From: Eutreptiella sp. 'Long Island Sound 2002'
Lineage: Eukaryota > Euglenozoa > Euglenophyceae > Eutreptiales > Eutreptiaceae
Length of the DNA stretch: 64,000 nt
Assembly (NCBI GenBank): GCA_964036045.1
Contig: OZ038392.1
Coordinates: forward strand, 40,338,806 to 40,402,805
Direction: 5' to 3'
The position numbers and the translations under genes were made by a program. Shown here piece by piece: positions 24,101-39,100 of this stretch (position 1 is its first letter; each line of letters opens with the position of its first letter). Below the pieces are notes generated by a model that worked only from the letters and a program-made list of their open reading frames with translations, made no database searches and was not told the origin of the DNA.

Positions 24101-27100
24101 ATGCACAAATACCCCCAAAATCAGAGTTATGTGGGTTCAAGTGGGCAAACACTCACAACAAATGTGTACATGACCCTATGTACCCGCAAATTTGTCAAAC
24201 CCATGTCTTATGTGGTTGCACTAAATTTGGTACCGAATTAAAATTAGGTACCAAATTAATACGGTCCCTACGCCTACTGTAGCTTGGACAAGGGCGTAGC
24301 TTAGACAAGGGGGGGGGGGGGGGTATTCCTCTTGGTCCATTATACCCTTTTGGTCGTCACACAATTTCTTACAACCAACATATGGCACAACAGTATGGAT
24401 GCGGCCCTTGTAGGCGCCATCATGAGCACCCATTTCAAAGTCAAAGAATCGCCCATGACAACGTGAAGGGCCTCTTGCATCCCAAATCATTACATCTGCC
24501 GTGGTACCTGCCATAAGATCACAAATCCACACAATGTTGCGAAGGTTATCCACATGGGTGAAAATGGGTGACAAGTAAAATATAGCACATCCTAAATGCA
24601 CAAGAAGCTTTGAAACCCCAGTTATGGAACAACAAACTTGTGGAAAAGGGCCAAGACTAGGATTTGAGTATTTGCCGACAAACAAAACTTTGCACCGCGG
24701 GCAAGGCATTCTCAAAACAGCATACTGCACTGATTGACGGATCCATGCTAACCAAGGCACTTATGTACCCTTTGCGAACAGCCGGTAAGGGAATTTTTGA
24801 ATGGGAGGCGAAAATCGCGCGAATATGGGTGCACAAATCAACGATTCTGGCCGGAAACGACCATTTTCATAGAGTTGGGATGGTAGCTATATTTTTAAAA
24901 ATTCAAAAAATTAAAATCCGGGTGCCTACGAAAAGAAATGGCCCCTTTTGTTGACGGGCTTGATACAGTGAACGGAGACGCCCTTAGTTCCGCTGACTGC
25001 AAGGTGGCTAGGGAACGGGTGAAGAAAATCTGGGGCGGGGGGGGGAAATAAAGTTCCACAATTTTTTCGATGTTGTGTTTAACAAAAAAACTGTGGAACA
25101 ACAAAGGGCCGATCCCTCCCTGCCCCAGCGCTACCAATCCGGAGCGTCTAAGACAGAGGCCCTAGCTGGTAGCGTGTTCAAAAAACTCGTAACCAAGGTG
25201 AAGGACAGGATGCTTGACCCCTTCGCATCCGTTCACCCCATACATGTTGTTGACCACATGTATTTCTTTGCCCGCAAGTGGAGAATCCTCTCCAAATTTT
25301 TATGCTTTGCCATGGAAAGCAGCCACCGTAGGCTAAAGCGCATGCTGTGTAATAGCGGGGGCCTAAGCCTCCTGTGTGGCCGCCTAGGTGTGCAGGTTGT
25401 GGTTGACAACCACACCATAGATGACAGCCTCCGTCGAGAGGGGTGAGACACTACGGTGCCACGGCGCCCCACAAATTGCCCTACTCCTACCGCGGGCTTT
25501 CCCTGTGACTGCGCCGCCATTGCGAACGCGTATATACAGCAAATTCGCGCGAAAATCGTAGCAGAGGCTTTACCTCTGTGAGCGTGAGCCCTTCTACAAC
25601 ACGAACACGAAATCCACAAGACGTAGAATATCACCATGTCCGTGGTGTTAAGTGACCAAGAGGTCCATGCGTGGACAAGGGCCCGTGACAGTGCGGCAAT
25701 TGGCACGGCGTGCCCGGGCGTGCCAGGGCACTTAATGACCTCAACTATGCTTTGGCCTGGGTCCGGCAAGGGGGCGATTCGCAAAGGGGGTTCAGGGGTA
25801 ATGAAGGGGGGGGGTGGTCGGCCAATCCCCGATACCAACTCAACCCACGCATCTGATGGAGCGTGGGAAGAGTGATGTCGGGGATGTGGTGGAGGGGGGG
25901 CACCTCAGGGTGGGCGGGAAGAACCCCAAGTCATCCCACCACTGAGCAGTGGCAGTGTGCCAGTGAAAGGGGAAAGAAGAATGGTCCCCCTTTGGTTCCT
26001 CAGCACGGAAAGACTTGTTCAGGGCGATCATATCCATGTGCAGGGGGCAGTGGACAAGGTTAGTGGTGGGGTAGATCCTGCAAACCCCCGATTTCAACTT
26101 GCCCGACCCGTGCATAGACATGACCCCCAAGAGGGAGTCAACCGTTTTGGGGGCGGGGATAAGGCGGACGGCCCTCAACTCGGGGAGGACTAGCTCCAGC
26201 TGTTGCCACAGGTCTCTGGCCCACCCCTTCTTGCGAAGAGCACCTGCACGCTCGTATTCCCTCACGTCAATATGGATGAGGGTGGGGGAGGGGTCCAAAC
26301 CCTTTGCCCACTCCACCACCTCCCCCACTAGCAGGCCCCCCGTGTATGTGGCCTCCTCCAGCGTATGCGGGCGGCGGGGGAGGCCTAGGAAGTGGGCGTG
26401 GGTGTCGGCCGCTGGGTCGGGCAAGCTACCATGTTGCGAGAGGGCCATTGCAAGAGAAATCAGAGTTGCACAGGGGGACAAAGGCATGGAAAGGTGCTGA
26501 ACTTAAAAAACATTGTGAATATTCGCGCAATCTTCGCGTGAATGGGAAATACATGTGAATGCTAACGAGACATGCGTACGAGACATGCGAACATGCGCGC
26601 GAATTTAACAATTTTTTTTTGCGAATCTAAGCGGTGTTAGCAACCACTCGAGCTACATTTTGCTTGTTTTCATTTTTCTTTAATTTTTGGCGAAGTAAGC
26701 ACGGCAAACGGGCAAACGGGCACGGAATAATGGGCAAAACGGGCCAAAAGCCTGCGATGTGCGCATGTTCATTCAAAAGTGCGGTTCGCAAAGGGTACAT
26801 ACATCTGACGTGTAGGTTCCGAAACCTTCTTTTTTGTTTGTCCGCCAGTCCAAAATTCGGCCCCAACTGGGGAGCGGAATCATGGCAATGCCACGGTCCG
26901 TAATGGCTTGACATGTCGGTTTGTCCGAGGCATTGGCAAACAATTCCCCAGATTTCCGGTGGTGGTACATTCAACCCTCGGGGTATGCTTCTTGGCCATG
27001 TGTCATCTTGTGACGCCCATCACATGCACTGTCCTCTCAGTAACTCACCAGATCTATTTCCTTCATTCTCACTCAATTCCCTTTCTATCCTCTACTTTGA

Positions 27101-30100
27101 AATGGTTCCACCTGCATGCTGTTACTTCTCCTCGTCTATCCCCACCTCTGCCTAAGCGTTGGGTTTTGCTTCCCCACTGCCCACCCTCTTTGTGTCCCTT
27201 CATGTCTATGCTTCTTTTGTGCCTCATCAACGTCCTTCTTGGCCATCGCCCACAGTTCGTTGTTTTGCATCCGGTGGTATCACAAGGTGTCTATCATCCA
27301 TTGTTCTTGCTTCGGTGCATTTCTAGTCCATGCATGCTGCGATGCCCCTACCCACAGTACACTCTCGTTAGGCCCCGCGTGTGCTGCTTGTACGTGATGC
27401 TTTAGGGGGAACCCTTGCAGTGCGCGTGCACTGCGCGCTACTATTAGACTAGATTCCCCGATGAAGAACCCCCATACCAACCCCTTCCAAACACCCTCAA
27501 AATTAGGCCATCCTAGCTACCCAAATGCCCCTAAATTTAAGTCACTCAAACTACCCTAGCTCAAGACAAATGCAAGCTACCTTCCCTTTATATAAGACAT
27601 CAGGCAAAATGCGGAAAGCCACGCACATGTCCTATTTTTTGGTCAATTGAAAGCTCACTCACCCTACCCTAGTCCCAAAGCCGCATATGTGTCCACCCCA
27701 TCCTCAACTGGACCGGGGGGCAAAGTTTCTTACAGGAGGAAAAACACGACAACCTCTGTTTTCAACTTGTGGTACAACCACGCTTCATCATCAGCAGGGA
27801 TGCAGCCTCACATAGGGCATTCGACTGTGGTCCGGCAAAAACTAAGCAGTCCGTCATGTCAACTCAAGGCCAAAGCGTGGGAGTCCATCACCCCAGCTCA
27901 AGGGCCCACACCAAAGTGTGGGAGTCCATGGTGAAGATAAGCAAAAAAAAAATCTGAAAAGGGGTGGAAATGGGTGAAAAGGGGTGAAAATCCAAAGATG
28001 CGATATCCCCCATGTGGAAGATGCATCAAAACCTATGCTAGGAAAAACAATGATGCCCCTAGTATCACAAGGTATGTGTCGCCAGTACGGCTAGACGCAC
28101 AAATAGTTGCACTACGCCCGCACTGCACTAAGGGCACCCCCTTAGCAGCCGGCCTAGATGCCAAGCCGCATGATGCCCTCACCTAATCGGCCGCAGATAG
28201 TCAGCAAAGAAGCAAGCCCACGGGCACATTGACCACTTATGTGGAAACAAAATGCAGCATATTGGCATAACCCACTGTTGGTAGACCGCACCCCTCCTGT
28301 TGTTGCTGATAGCCCATCTAGCATGTGCATAACACAGGATAACGCACTGATGCGAGCATCCCTGTTGACTCAGGCACTTGCACATGAAGTGGTCCCCCGA
28401 AAGAGACAGACCGCTGATTGTGGAAGCTAAAATCAGTCAATGAACTAATGCCTCACATCATGAGGTCTGTCCTGGACCTCATGTCCCCCTGTCCTGGACC
28501 CAAAAACAAGCATACCAATCAACATGCAAGAACCGCACCTTGCACTGCCAGCATCTTGCACTGGGCAGGAACGATTAATCAGACAGGAAATGGCATCACC
28601 ATTCAGATAGGAACTCAAGCTGAAAAAATATCATCACATTAGGTGGTCAACAACTGACCATGCCTTGAGGGAATATGATTGAGCTCATTGAAAAGCAAAC
28701 AGCCCTGTCACAATTGCAGTCAGGTATGCTGCTTTGAAGCATGTAATGCAACACAAAACTTGTGACGTTGTAGTGACCATGCCAACCATGCTTCTGTGCA
28801 CACACAACATCCAATATTTGCAAACACAGCAGGCTTGACATCAGCTGGCAATCTGATTTAAGCCCAGCAGAAGATTGGGGTAATCCCTTGTTGCTAGACC
28901 CCTACTGGTGCAGTTGATGGCCAATCTAGCATGTGCATAACACAGGATAACGCACTGATGCGAGCATTCCTGTTGACTCAGGCACTTGCACATCAAGTGG
29001 CATCTCCAAAAAAACAAAATGCGCGGCATCAATCTTAACATAGTCAATGAAACAATGGCTTACATCATGAACATGCTTGCACCACCACATACTCATCTGC
29101 TTTGAAAAGAAAAATCATGGTCCACCTGGCACTAAACAGGCATAGATGCCTACAAAGACAAGGGTATCAAACATTGTCCTGCACACAACAACAAGCGCTC
29201 ATCAGCCTGTGAAAACTTATTGCTGTCATTACCAGCCTAGCAATGAGAGAGGAAGCGGCAACACCATTCACACAGAAACTCATGCTAGCAAGATATCGTC
29301 ATGGGGTCAAAAATGAATGACACTTCGAAATACGTCAAATGGGTTTTCACAAAAAACAAACTCATCTGCACAGTATGGCAATTCAGCAAAGAATACCCTG
29401 GTAGGCCAAATACAACAAAAAACATTTATTTGCAATGTGACATTGGCAAGAGAAAAAGCTGATGGTGCAAAACTCATCACGATTGGAGAATACAGCAAGC
29501 TTGACATCTGCTAGCAGCGTCATTCCATCAGCACTACAGCAACCATGCGGCCAAAACTTAGCAGCATATTGGCATAACCCACTGTTGGTAGACCGCACCC
29601 CTCCTGTTGTTGCTGATAGCCCATCTAGCATGTGCATAACACAGGATAACGCACTGATGCGAGCATCCCTGTTGACTCAGGCACTTGCACATGAAGTGGT
29701 CCCCCGAAAGAGACAGACCGCTGATTGTGGAAGCTAAAATCAGTCAATGAACTAATGCCTCACATCATGAGGTCTGTCCTGGACCTCATGTCCCCCTGTC
29801 CTGGACCCAAAAACAAGCATACCAATCAACATGCAAGAACCGCACCTTGCACTGCCAGCATCTTGCACTGGGCAGGAACGATTAATCAGACAGGAAATGG
29901 CATCACCATTCAGATAGGAACTCAAGCTGAAAAAATATCATCACATTAGGTGGTCAACAACTGACCATGCCTTGAGGGAATATGATTGAGCTCATTGAAA
30001 AGCAAACAGCCCTGTCACAATTGCAGTCAGGTATGCTGCTTTGAAGCATGTAATGCAACACAAAACTTGTGACGTTGTAGTGACCATGCCAACCATGCTT

Positions 30101-33100
30101 CTGTGCACACACAACATCCAATATTTGCAAACACAGCAGGCTTGACATCAGCTGGCAATCTGATTTAAGCCCAGCAGAAGATTGGGGTAATCCCTTGTTG
30201 CTAGACCCCTACTGGTGCAGTTGATGGCCAATCTAGCATGTGCATAACACAGGATAACGCACTGATGCGAGCATTCCTGTTGACTCAGGCACTTGCACAT
30301 CAAGTGGCATCTCCAAAAAAACAAAATGCGCGGCATCAATCTTAACATAGTCAATGAAACAATGGCTTACATCATGAACATGCTTGCACCACCACATACT
30401 CATCTGCTTTGAAAAGAAAAATCATGGTCCACCTGGCACTAAACAGGCATAGATGCCTACAAAGACAAGGGTATCAAACATTGTCCTGCACACAACAACA
30501 AGCGCTCATCAGCCTGTGAAAACTTATTGCTGTCATTACCAGCCTAGCAATGAGAGAGGAAGCGGCAACACCATTCACACAGAAACTCATGCTAGCAAGA
30601 TATCGTCATGGGGTCAAAAATGAATGACACTTCGAAATACGTCAAATGGGTTTTCACAAAAAACAAACTCATCTGCACAGTATGGCAATTCAGCAAAGAA
30701 TACCCTGGTAGGCCAAATACAACAAAAAACATTTATTTGCAATGTGACATTGGCAAGAGAAAAAGCTGATGGTGCAAAACTCATCACGATTGGAGAATAC
30801 AGCAAGCTTGACATCTGCTAGCAGCGTCATTCCATCAGCACTACAGCAACCATGCGGCCAAAACTTAGCAGCATATTGGCATAACCCACTGTTGGTAGAC
30901 CGCACCCCTCCTGTTGTTGCTGATAGCCCATCTAGCATGTGCATAACACAGGATAACGCACTGATGCGAGCATCCCTGTTGACTCAGGCACTTGCACATG
31001 AAGTGGTCCCCCGAAAAAGACAGACCGCTGATTGTGGAAGCTAAAATCAGTCAATGAACTAATGCCTCACATCATGAGGTCTGTCCTGGACCTCATGTCC
31101 CCCTGTCCTGGACCCAAAAACAAGCATACCAATCAACATGCAAGAACCGCACCTTGCACTGCCAGCATCTTGCACTGGGCAGGAACGATTAATCAGACAG
31201 GAAATGGCATCACCATTCAGATAGGAACTCAAGCTGAAAAAATATCATCACATTAGGTGGTCAACAACTGACCATGCCTTGAGGGAATATGATTGAGCTC
31301 ATTGAAAAGCAAACAGCCCTGTCACAATTGCAGTCAGGTATGCTGCTTTGAAGCATGTAATGCAACACAAAACTTGTGACGTTGTAGTGACCATGCCAAC
31401 CATGCTTCTGTGCACACACAACATCCAATATTTGCAAACACAGCAGGCTTGACATCAGCTGGCAATCTGATTTAAGCCCAGCAGAAGATTGGGGTAATCC
31501 CTTGTTGCTAGACCCCTACTGGTGCAGTTGATGGCCAATCTAGCATGTGCATAACACAGGATAACGCACTGATGCGAGCATTCCTGTTGACTCAGGCACT
31601 TGCACATCAAGTGGCATCTCCAAAAAAACAAAATGCGCGGCATCAATCTTAACATAGTCAATGAAACAATGGCTTACATCATGAACATGCTTGCACCACC
31701 ACATACTCATCTGCTTTGAAAAGAAAAATCATGGTCCACCTGGCACTAAACAGGCATAGATGCCTACAAAGACAAGGGTATCAAACATTGTCCTGCACAC
31801 AACAACAAGCGCTCATCAGCCTGTGAAAACTTATTGCTGTCATTACCAGCCTAGCAATGAGAGAGGAAGCGGCAACACCATTCACACAGAAACTCATGCT
31901 AGCAAGATATCGTCATGGGGTCAAAAATGAATGACACTTCGAAATACGTCAAATGGGTTTTCACAAAAAACAAACTCATCTGCACAGTATGGCAATTCAG
32001 CAAAGAATACCCTGGTAGGCCAAATACAACAAAAAACATTTATTTGCAATGTGACATTGGCAAGAGAAAAAGCTGATGGTGCAAAGCTCATCACGATTGG
32101 AGAATACAGCACGCCTGACATCTGCTAGCAGCGTCATTCCATCAGCACTACAGCAACCATGCGGCCAAAACTTAGCAGCATATTGGCATAACCCACTGTT
32201 GGTAGACCGCACCCCTCCTGTTGTTGCTGATAGCCCATCTAGCATGTGCATAACACAGGATAACGCACTGATGCGAGCATCCCTGTTGACTCAGGCACTT
32301 GCACATGAAGTGGTCCCCCGAAAGAGACAGACCGCTGATTGTGGAAGCTAAAATCAGTCAATGAACTAATGCCTCACATCATGAGGTCTGTCCTGGACCT
32401 CATGTCCCCCTGTCCTGGACCCAAAAACAAGCATACCAATCAACATGCAAGAACCGCACCTTGCACTGCCAGCATCTTGCACTGGGCAGGAACGATTAAT
32501 CAGACAGGAAATGGCATCACCATTCAGATAGGAACTCAAGCTGAAAAAATATCATCACATTAGGTGGTCAACAACTGACCATGCCTTGAGGGAATATGAT
32601 TGAGCTCATTGAAAAGCAAACAGCCCTGTCACAATTGCAGTCAGGTATGCTGCTTTGAAGCATGTAATGCAACACAAAACTTGTGACGTTGTAGTGACCA
32701 TGCCAACCATGCTTCTGTGCACACACAACATCCAATATTTGCAAACACAGCAGGCTTGACATCAGCTGGCAATCTGATTTAAGCCCAGCAGAAGATTGGG
32801 GTAATCCCTTGTTGCTAGACCCCTACTGGTGCAGTTGATGGCCAATCTAGCATGTGCATAACACAGGATAATGCACTGATGCGAGCATTCCTGTTGACTC
32901 AGGCACTTGCACATCAAGTGGCATCTCCAAAAAAACAAAATGCGCGGCATCAATCTTAACATAGTCAATGAAACAATGGCTTACATCATGAACATGCTTG
33001 CACCACCACATACTCATCTGCTTTGAAAAGAAAAACCATGGTCCACCTGGCACTAAACAGGCATAGATGCCTACAAAGACAAGGGTATCAAACATTGTCC

Positions 33101-36100
33101 TGCACACAACAACAAGCGCTCATCAGCCTGTGAAAACTTATTGCTGTCATTACCAGCCTAGCAATGAGAGAGGAAGCGGCAACACCATTCACACAGAAAC
33201 TCATGCTAGCAAGATATCGTCATGGGGTCAAAAATGAATGACACTTCGAAATACGTCAAATGGGTTTTCACAAAAAACAAACTCATCTGCACAGTATGGC
33301 AATTCAGCAAAGAATACCCTGGTAGGCCAAATACAACAAAAAACATTTATTTGCAATGTGACATTGGCAAGAGAAAAAGCTGATGGTGCAAAGCTCATCA
33401 CGATTGGAGAATACAGCACGCCTGACATCTGCTAGCAGCGTCATTCCATCAGCACTACAGCAACCATGCGGCCAAAACTTAGCAGCATATTGGCATAACC
33501 CACTGTTGGTAGACCGCACCCCTCCTGTTGTTGCTGATAGCCCATCTAGCATGTGCATAACACAGGATAACGCACTGATGCGAGCATCCCTGTTGACTCA
33601 GGCACTTGCACATGAAGTGGTCCCCCGAAAGAGACAGACCGCTGATTGTGGAAGCTAAAATCAGTCAATGAACTAATGCCTCACATCATGAGGTCTGTCC
33701 TGGACCTCATGTCCCCCTGTCCTGGACCCAAAAACAAGCATACCAATCAACATGCAAGAACCGCACCTTGCACTGCCAGCATCTTGCACTGGGCAGGAAC
33801 GATTAATCAGACAGGAAATGGCATCACCATTCAGATAGGAACTCAAGCTGAAAAAATATCATCACATTAGGTGGTCAACAACTGACCATGCCTTGAGGGA
33901 ATATGATTGAGCTCATTGAAAAGCAAACAGCCCTGTCACAATTGCAGTCAGGTATGCTGCTTTGAAGCATGTAATGCAACACAAAACTTGTGACGTTGTA
34001 GTGACCATGCCAACCATGCTTCTGTGCACACACAACATCCAATATTTGCAAACACAGCAGGCTTGACATCAGCTGGCAATCTGATTTAAGCCCAGCAGAA
34101 GATTGGGGTAATCCCTTGTTGCTAGACCCCTACTGGTGCAGTTGATGGCCAATCTAGCATGTGCATAACACAGGATAATGCACTGATGCGAGCATTCCTG
34201 TTGACTCAGGCACTTGCACATCAAGTGGCATCTCCAAAAAAACAAAATGCGCGGCATCAATCTTAACATAGTCAATGAAACAATGGCTTACATCATGAAC
34301 ATGCTTGCACCACCACATACTCATCTGCTTTGAAAAGAAAAATCATGGTCCACCTGGCACTAAACAGGCATAGATGCCTACAAAGACAAGGGTATCAAAC
34401 ATTGTCCTGCACACAACAACAAGCGCTCATCAGCCTGTGAAAACTTATTGCTGTCATTACCAGCCTAGCAATGAGAGAGGAAGCGGCAACACCATTCACA
34501 CAGAAACTCATGCTAGCAAGATATCGTCATGGGGTCAAAAATGAATGACACTTCGAAATACGTCAAATGGGTTTTCACAAAAAACAAACTCATCTGCACA
34601 GTATGGCAATTCAGCAAAGAATACCCTGGTAGGCCAAATACAACAAAAAACATTTATTTGCAATGTGACATTGGCAAGAGAAAAAGCTGATGGTGCAAAG
34701 CTCATCACGATTGGAGAATACAGCACGCCTGACATCTGCTAGCAGCGTCATTCCATCAGCACTACAGCAACCATGCGGCCAAAACTTAGCAGCATATTGG
34801 CATAACCCACTGTTGGTAGACCGCACCCCTCCTGTTGTTGCTGATAGCCCATCTAGCATGTGCATAACACAGGATAACGCACTGATGCGAGCATCCCTGT
34901 TGACTCAGGCACTTGCACATGAAGTGGTCCCCCGAAAGAGACAGACCGCTGATTGTGGAAGCTAAAATCAGTCAATGAACTAATGCCTCACATCATGAGG
35001 TCTGTCCTGGACCTCATGTCCCCCTGTCCTGGACCCAAAAACAAGCATACCAATCAACATGCAAGAACCGCACCTTGCACTGCCAGCATCTTGCACTGGG
35101 CAGGAACGATTAATCAGACAGGAAATGGCATCACCATTCAGATAGGAACTCAAGCTGAAAAAATATCATCACATTAGGTGGTCAACAACTGACCATGCCT
35201 TGAGGGAATATGATTGAGCTCATTGAAAAGCAAACAGCCCTGTCACAATTGCAGTCAGGTATGCTGCTTTGAAGCATGTAATGCAACACAAAACTTGTGA
35301 CGTTGTAGTGACCATGCCAACCATGCTTCTGTGCACACACAACATCCAATATTTGCAAACACAGCAGGCTTGACATCAGCTGGCAATCTGATTTAAGCCC
35401 AGCAGAAGATTGGGGTAATCCCTTGTTGCTAGACCCCTACTGGTGCAGTTGATGGCCAATCTAGCATGTGCATAACACAGGATAATGCACTGATGCGAGC
35501 ATTCCTGTTGACTCAGGCACTTGCACATCAAGTGGCATCTCCAAAAAAACAAAATGCGCGGCATCAATCTTAACATAGTCAATGAAACAATGGCTTACAT
35601 CATGAACATGCTTGCACCACCACATACTCATCTGCTTTGAAAAGAAAAATCATGGTCCACCTGGCACTAAACAGGCATAGATGCCTACAAAGACAAGGGT
35701 ATCAAACATTGTCCTGCACACAACAACAAGCGCTCATCAGCCTGTGAAAACTTATTGCTGTCATTACCAGCCTAGCAATGAGAGAGGAAGCGGCAACACC
35801 ATTCACACAGAAACTCATGCTAGCAAGATATCGTCACGGGGTCAAAAATGAATGACACTTCGAAATACGTCAAATGGGTTTTCACAAAAAACAAACTCAT
35901 CTGCACAGTATGGCAATTCAGCAAAGAATACCCTGGTAGGCCAAATACAACAAAAAACATTTATTTGCAATGTGACATTGGCAAGAGAAAAAGCTGATGG
36001 TGCAAAGCTCATCACGATTGGAGAATACAGCACGCCTGACATCTGCTAGCAGCGTCATTCCATCAGCACTACAGCAACCATGCGGCCAAAACTTAGCAGC

Positions 36101-39100
36101 ATATTGGCATAACCCACTGTTGGTAGACCGCACCCCTCCTGTTGTTGCTGATAGCCCATCTAGCATGTGCATAACACAGGATAACGCACTGATGCGAGCA
36201 TCCCTGTTGACTCAGGCACTTGCACATGAAGTGGTCCCCCGAAAGAGACAGACCGCTGATTGTGGAAGCTAAAATCAGTCAATGAACTAATGCCTCACAT
36301 CATGAGGTCTGTCCTGGACCTCATGTCCCCCTGTCCTGGACCCAAAAACAAGCATACCAATCAACATGCAAGAACCGCACCTTGCACTGCCAGCATCTTG
36401 CACTGGGCAGGAACGATTAATCAGACAGGAAATGGCATCACCATTCAGATAGGAACTCAAGCTGAAAAAATATCATCACATTAGGTGGTCAACAACTGAC
36501 CATGCCTTGAGGGAATATGATTGAGCTCATTGAAAAGCAAACAGCCCTGTCACAATTGCAGTCAGGTATGCTGCTTTGAAGCATGTAATGCAACACAAAA
36601 CTTGTGACGTTGTAGTGACCATGCCAACCATGCTTCTGTGCACACACAACATCCAATATTTGCAAACACAGCAGGCTTGACATCAGCTGGCAATCTGATT
36701 TAAGCCCAGCAGAAGATTGGGGTAATCCCTTGTTGCTAGACCCCTACTGGTGCAGTTGATGGCCAATCTAGCATGTGCATAACACAGGATAATGCACTGA
36801 TGCGAGCATTCCTGTTGACTCAGGCACTTGCACATCAAGTGGCATCTCCAAAAAAACAAAATGCGCGGCATCAATCTTAACATAGTCAATGAAACAATGG
36901 CTTACATCATGAACATGCTTGCACCACCACATACTCATCTGCTTTGAAAAGAAAAATCATGGTCCACCTGGCACTAAACAGGCATAGATGCCTACAAAGA
37001 CAAGGGTATCAAACATTGTCCTGCACACAACAACAAGCGCTCATCAGCCTGTGAAAACTTATTGCTGTCATTACCAGCCTAGCAATGAGAGAGGAAGCGA
37101 CAACACCATTCACACAGAAACTCATGCTAGCAAGATATCGTCATGGGGTCAAAAATGAATGACACTTCGAAATACGTCAAATGGGTTTTCACAAAAAACA
37201 AACTCATCTGCACAGTATGGCAATTCAGCAAAGAATACCCTGGTAGGCCAAATACAACAAAAAACATTTATTTGCAATGTGACACTGGCAAGAGAAAAAG
37301 CTGATGGTGCAAAGCTCATCACGATTGGAGAATACAGCACGCCTGACATCTGCTAGCAGCGTCATTCCATCAGCACTACAGCAACCATGCGGCCAAAACT
37401 TAGCAGCATATTGGCATAACCCACTGTTGGTAAACCGCACCCCTCCTGTTGTTGCTGATAGCCCATCTAGCATGTGCATAACACAGGATAACGCACTGAT
37501 GCGAGCATCCCTGTTGACTCAGGCACTTGCACATGAAGTGGTCCCCCGAAAGAGACAGACCGCTGATTGTGGAAGCTAAAATCAGTCAATGAACTAATGC
37601 CTCACATCATGAGGTCTGTCCTGGACCTCATGTCCCCCTGTCCTGGACCCAAAAACAAGCATACCAATCAACATGCAAGAACCGCACCTTGCACTGCCAG
37701 CATCTTGCACTGGGCAGGAACGATTAATCAGACAGGAAATGGCATCACCATTCAGATAGGAACTCAAGCTGAAAAAATATCATCACATTAGGTGGTCAAC
37801 AACTGACCATGCCTTGAGGGAATATGATTGAGCTCATTGAAAAGCAAACAGCCCTGTCACAATTGCAGTCAGGTATGCTGCTTTGAAGCATGTAATGCAA
37901 CACAAAACTTGTGACGTTGTAGTGACCATGCCAACCATGCTTCTGTGCACACACAACATCCAATATTTGCAAACACAGCAGGCTTGACATCAGCTGGCAA
38001 TCTGATTTAAGCCCAGCAGAAGATTGGGGTAATCCCTTGTTGCTAGACCCCTACTGGTGCAGTTGATGGCCAATCTAGCATGTGCATAACACAGGATAAT
38101 GCACTGATGCGAGCATTCCTGTTGACTCAGGCACTTGCACATCAAGTGGCATCTCCAAAAAAACAAAATGCGCGGCATCAATCTTAACATAGTCAATGAA
38201 ACAATGGCTTACATCATGAACATGCTTGCACCACCACATACTCATCTGCTTTGAAAAGAAAAACCATGGTCCACCTGGCACTAAACAGGCATAGATGCCT
38301 ACAAAGACAAGGGTATCAAACATTGTCCTGCACACAACAACAAGCGCTCATCAGCCTGTGAAAACTTATTGCTGTCATTACCAGCCTAGCAATGAGAGAG
38401 GAAGCGGCAACACCATTCACACAGAAACTCATGCTAGCAAGATATCGTCACGGGGTCAAAAATGAATGACACTTCGAAATACGTCAAATGGGTTTTCACA
38501 AAAAACAAACTCATCTGCACAGTATGGCAATTCAGCAAAGAATACCCTGGTAGGCCAAATACAACAAAAAACATTTATTTGCAATGTGACATTGGCAAGA
38601 GAAAAAGCTGATGGTGCAAAGCTCATCACGATTGGAGAATACAGCACGCCTGACATCTGCTAGCAGCGTCATTCCATCAGCACTACAGCAACCATGCGGC
38701 CAAAACTTAGCAGCATATTGGCATAACCCACTGTTGGTAGACCGCACCCCTCCTGTTGTTGCTGATAGCCCATCTAGCATGTGCATAACACAGGATAACG
38801 CACTGATGCGAGCATCCCTGTTGACTCAGGCACTTGCACATGAAGTGGTCCCCCGAAAGAGACAGACCGCTGATTGTGGAAGCTAAAATCAGTCAATGAA
38901 CTAATGCCTCACATCATGAGGTCTGTCCTGGACCTCATGTCCCCCTGTCCTGGACCCAAAAACAAGCATACCAATCAACATGCAAGAACCGCACCTTGCA
39001 CTGCCAGCATCTTGCACTGGGCAGGAACGATTAATCAGACAGGAAATGGCATCACCATTCAGATAGGAACTCAAGCTGAAAAAATATCATCACATTAGGT

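Noticed and set aside
26779-26803. Terminal inverted repeat pairing with 24763-24785 to bound a 2-kb transposon
   Set aside because: Only about 20 bp match, with no target duplication and no matching ends at either site. Kept as a note in the region entry.
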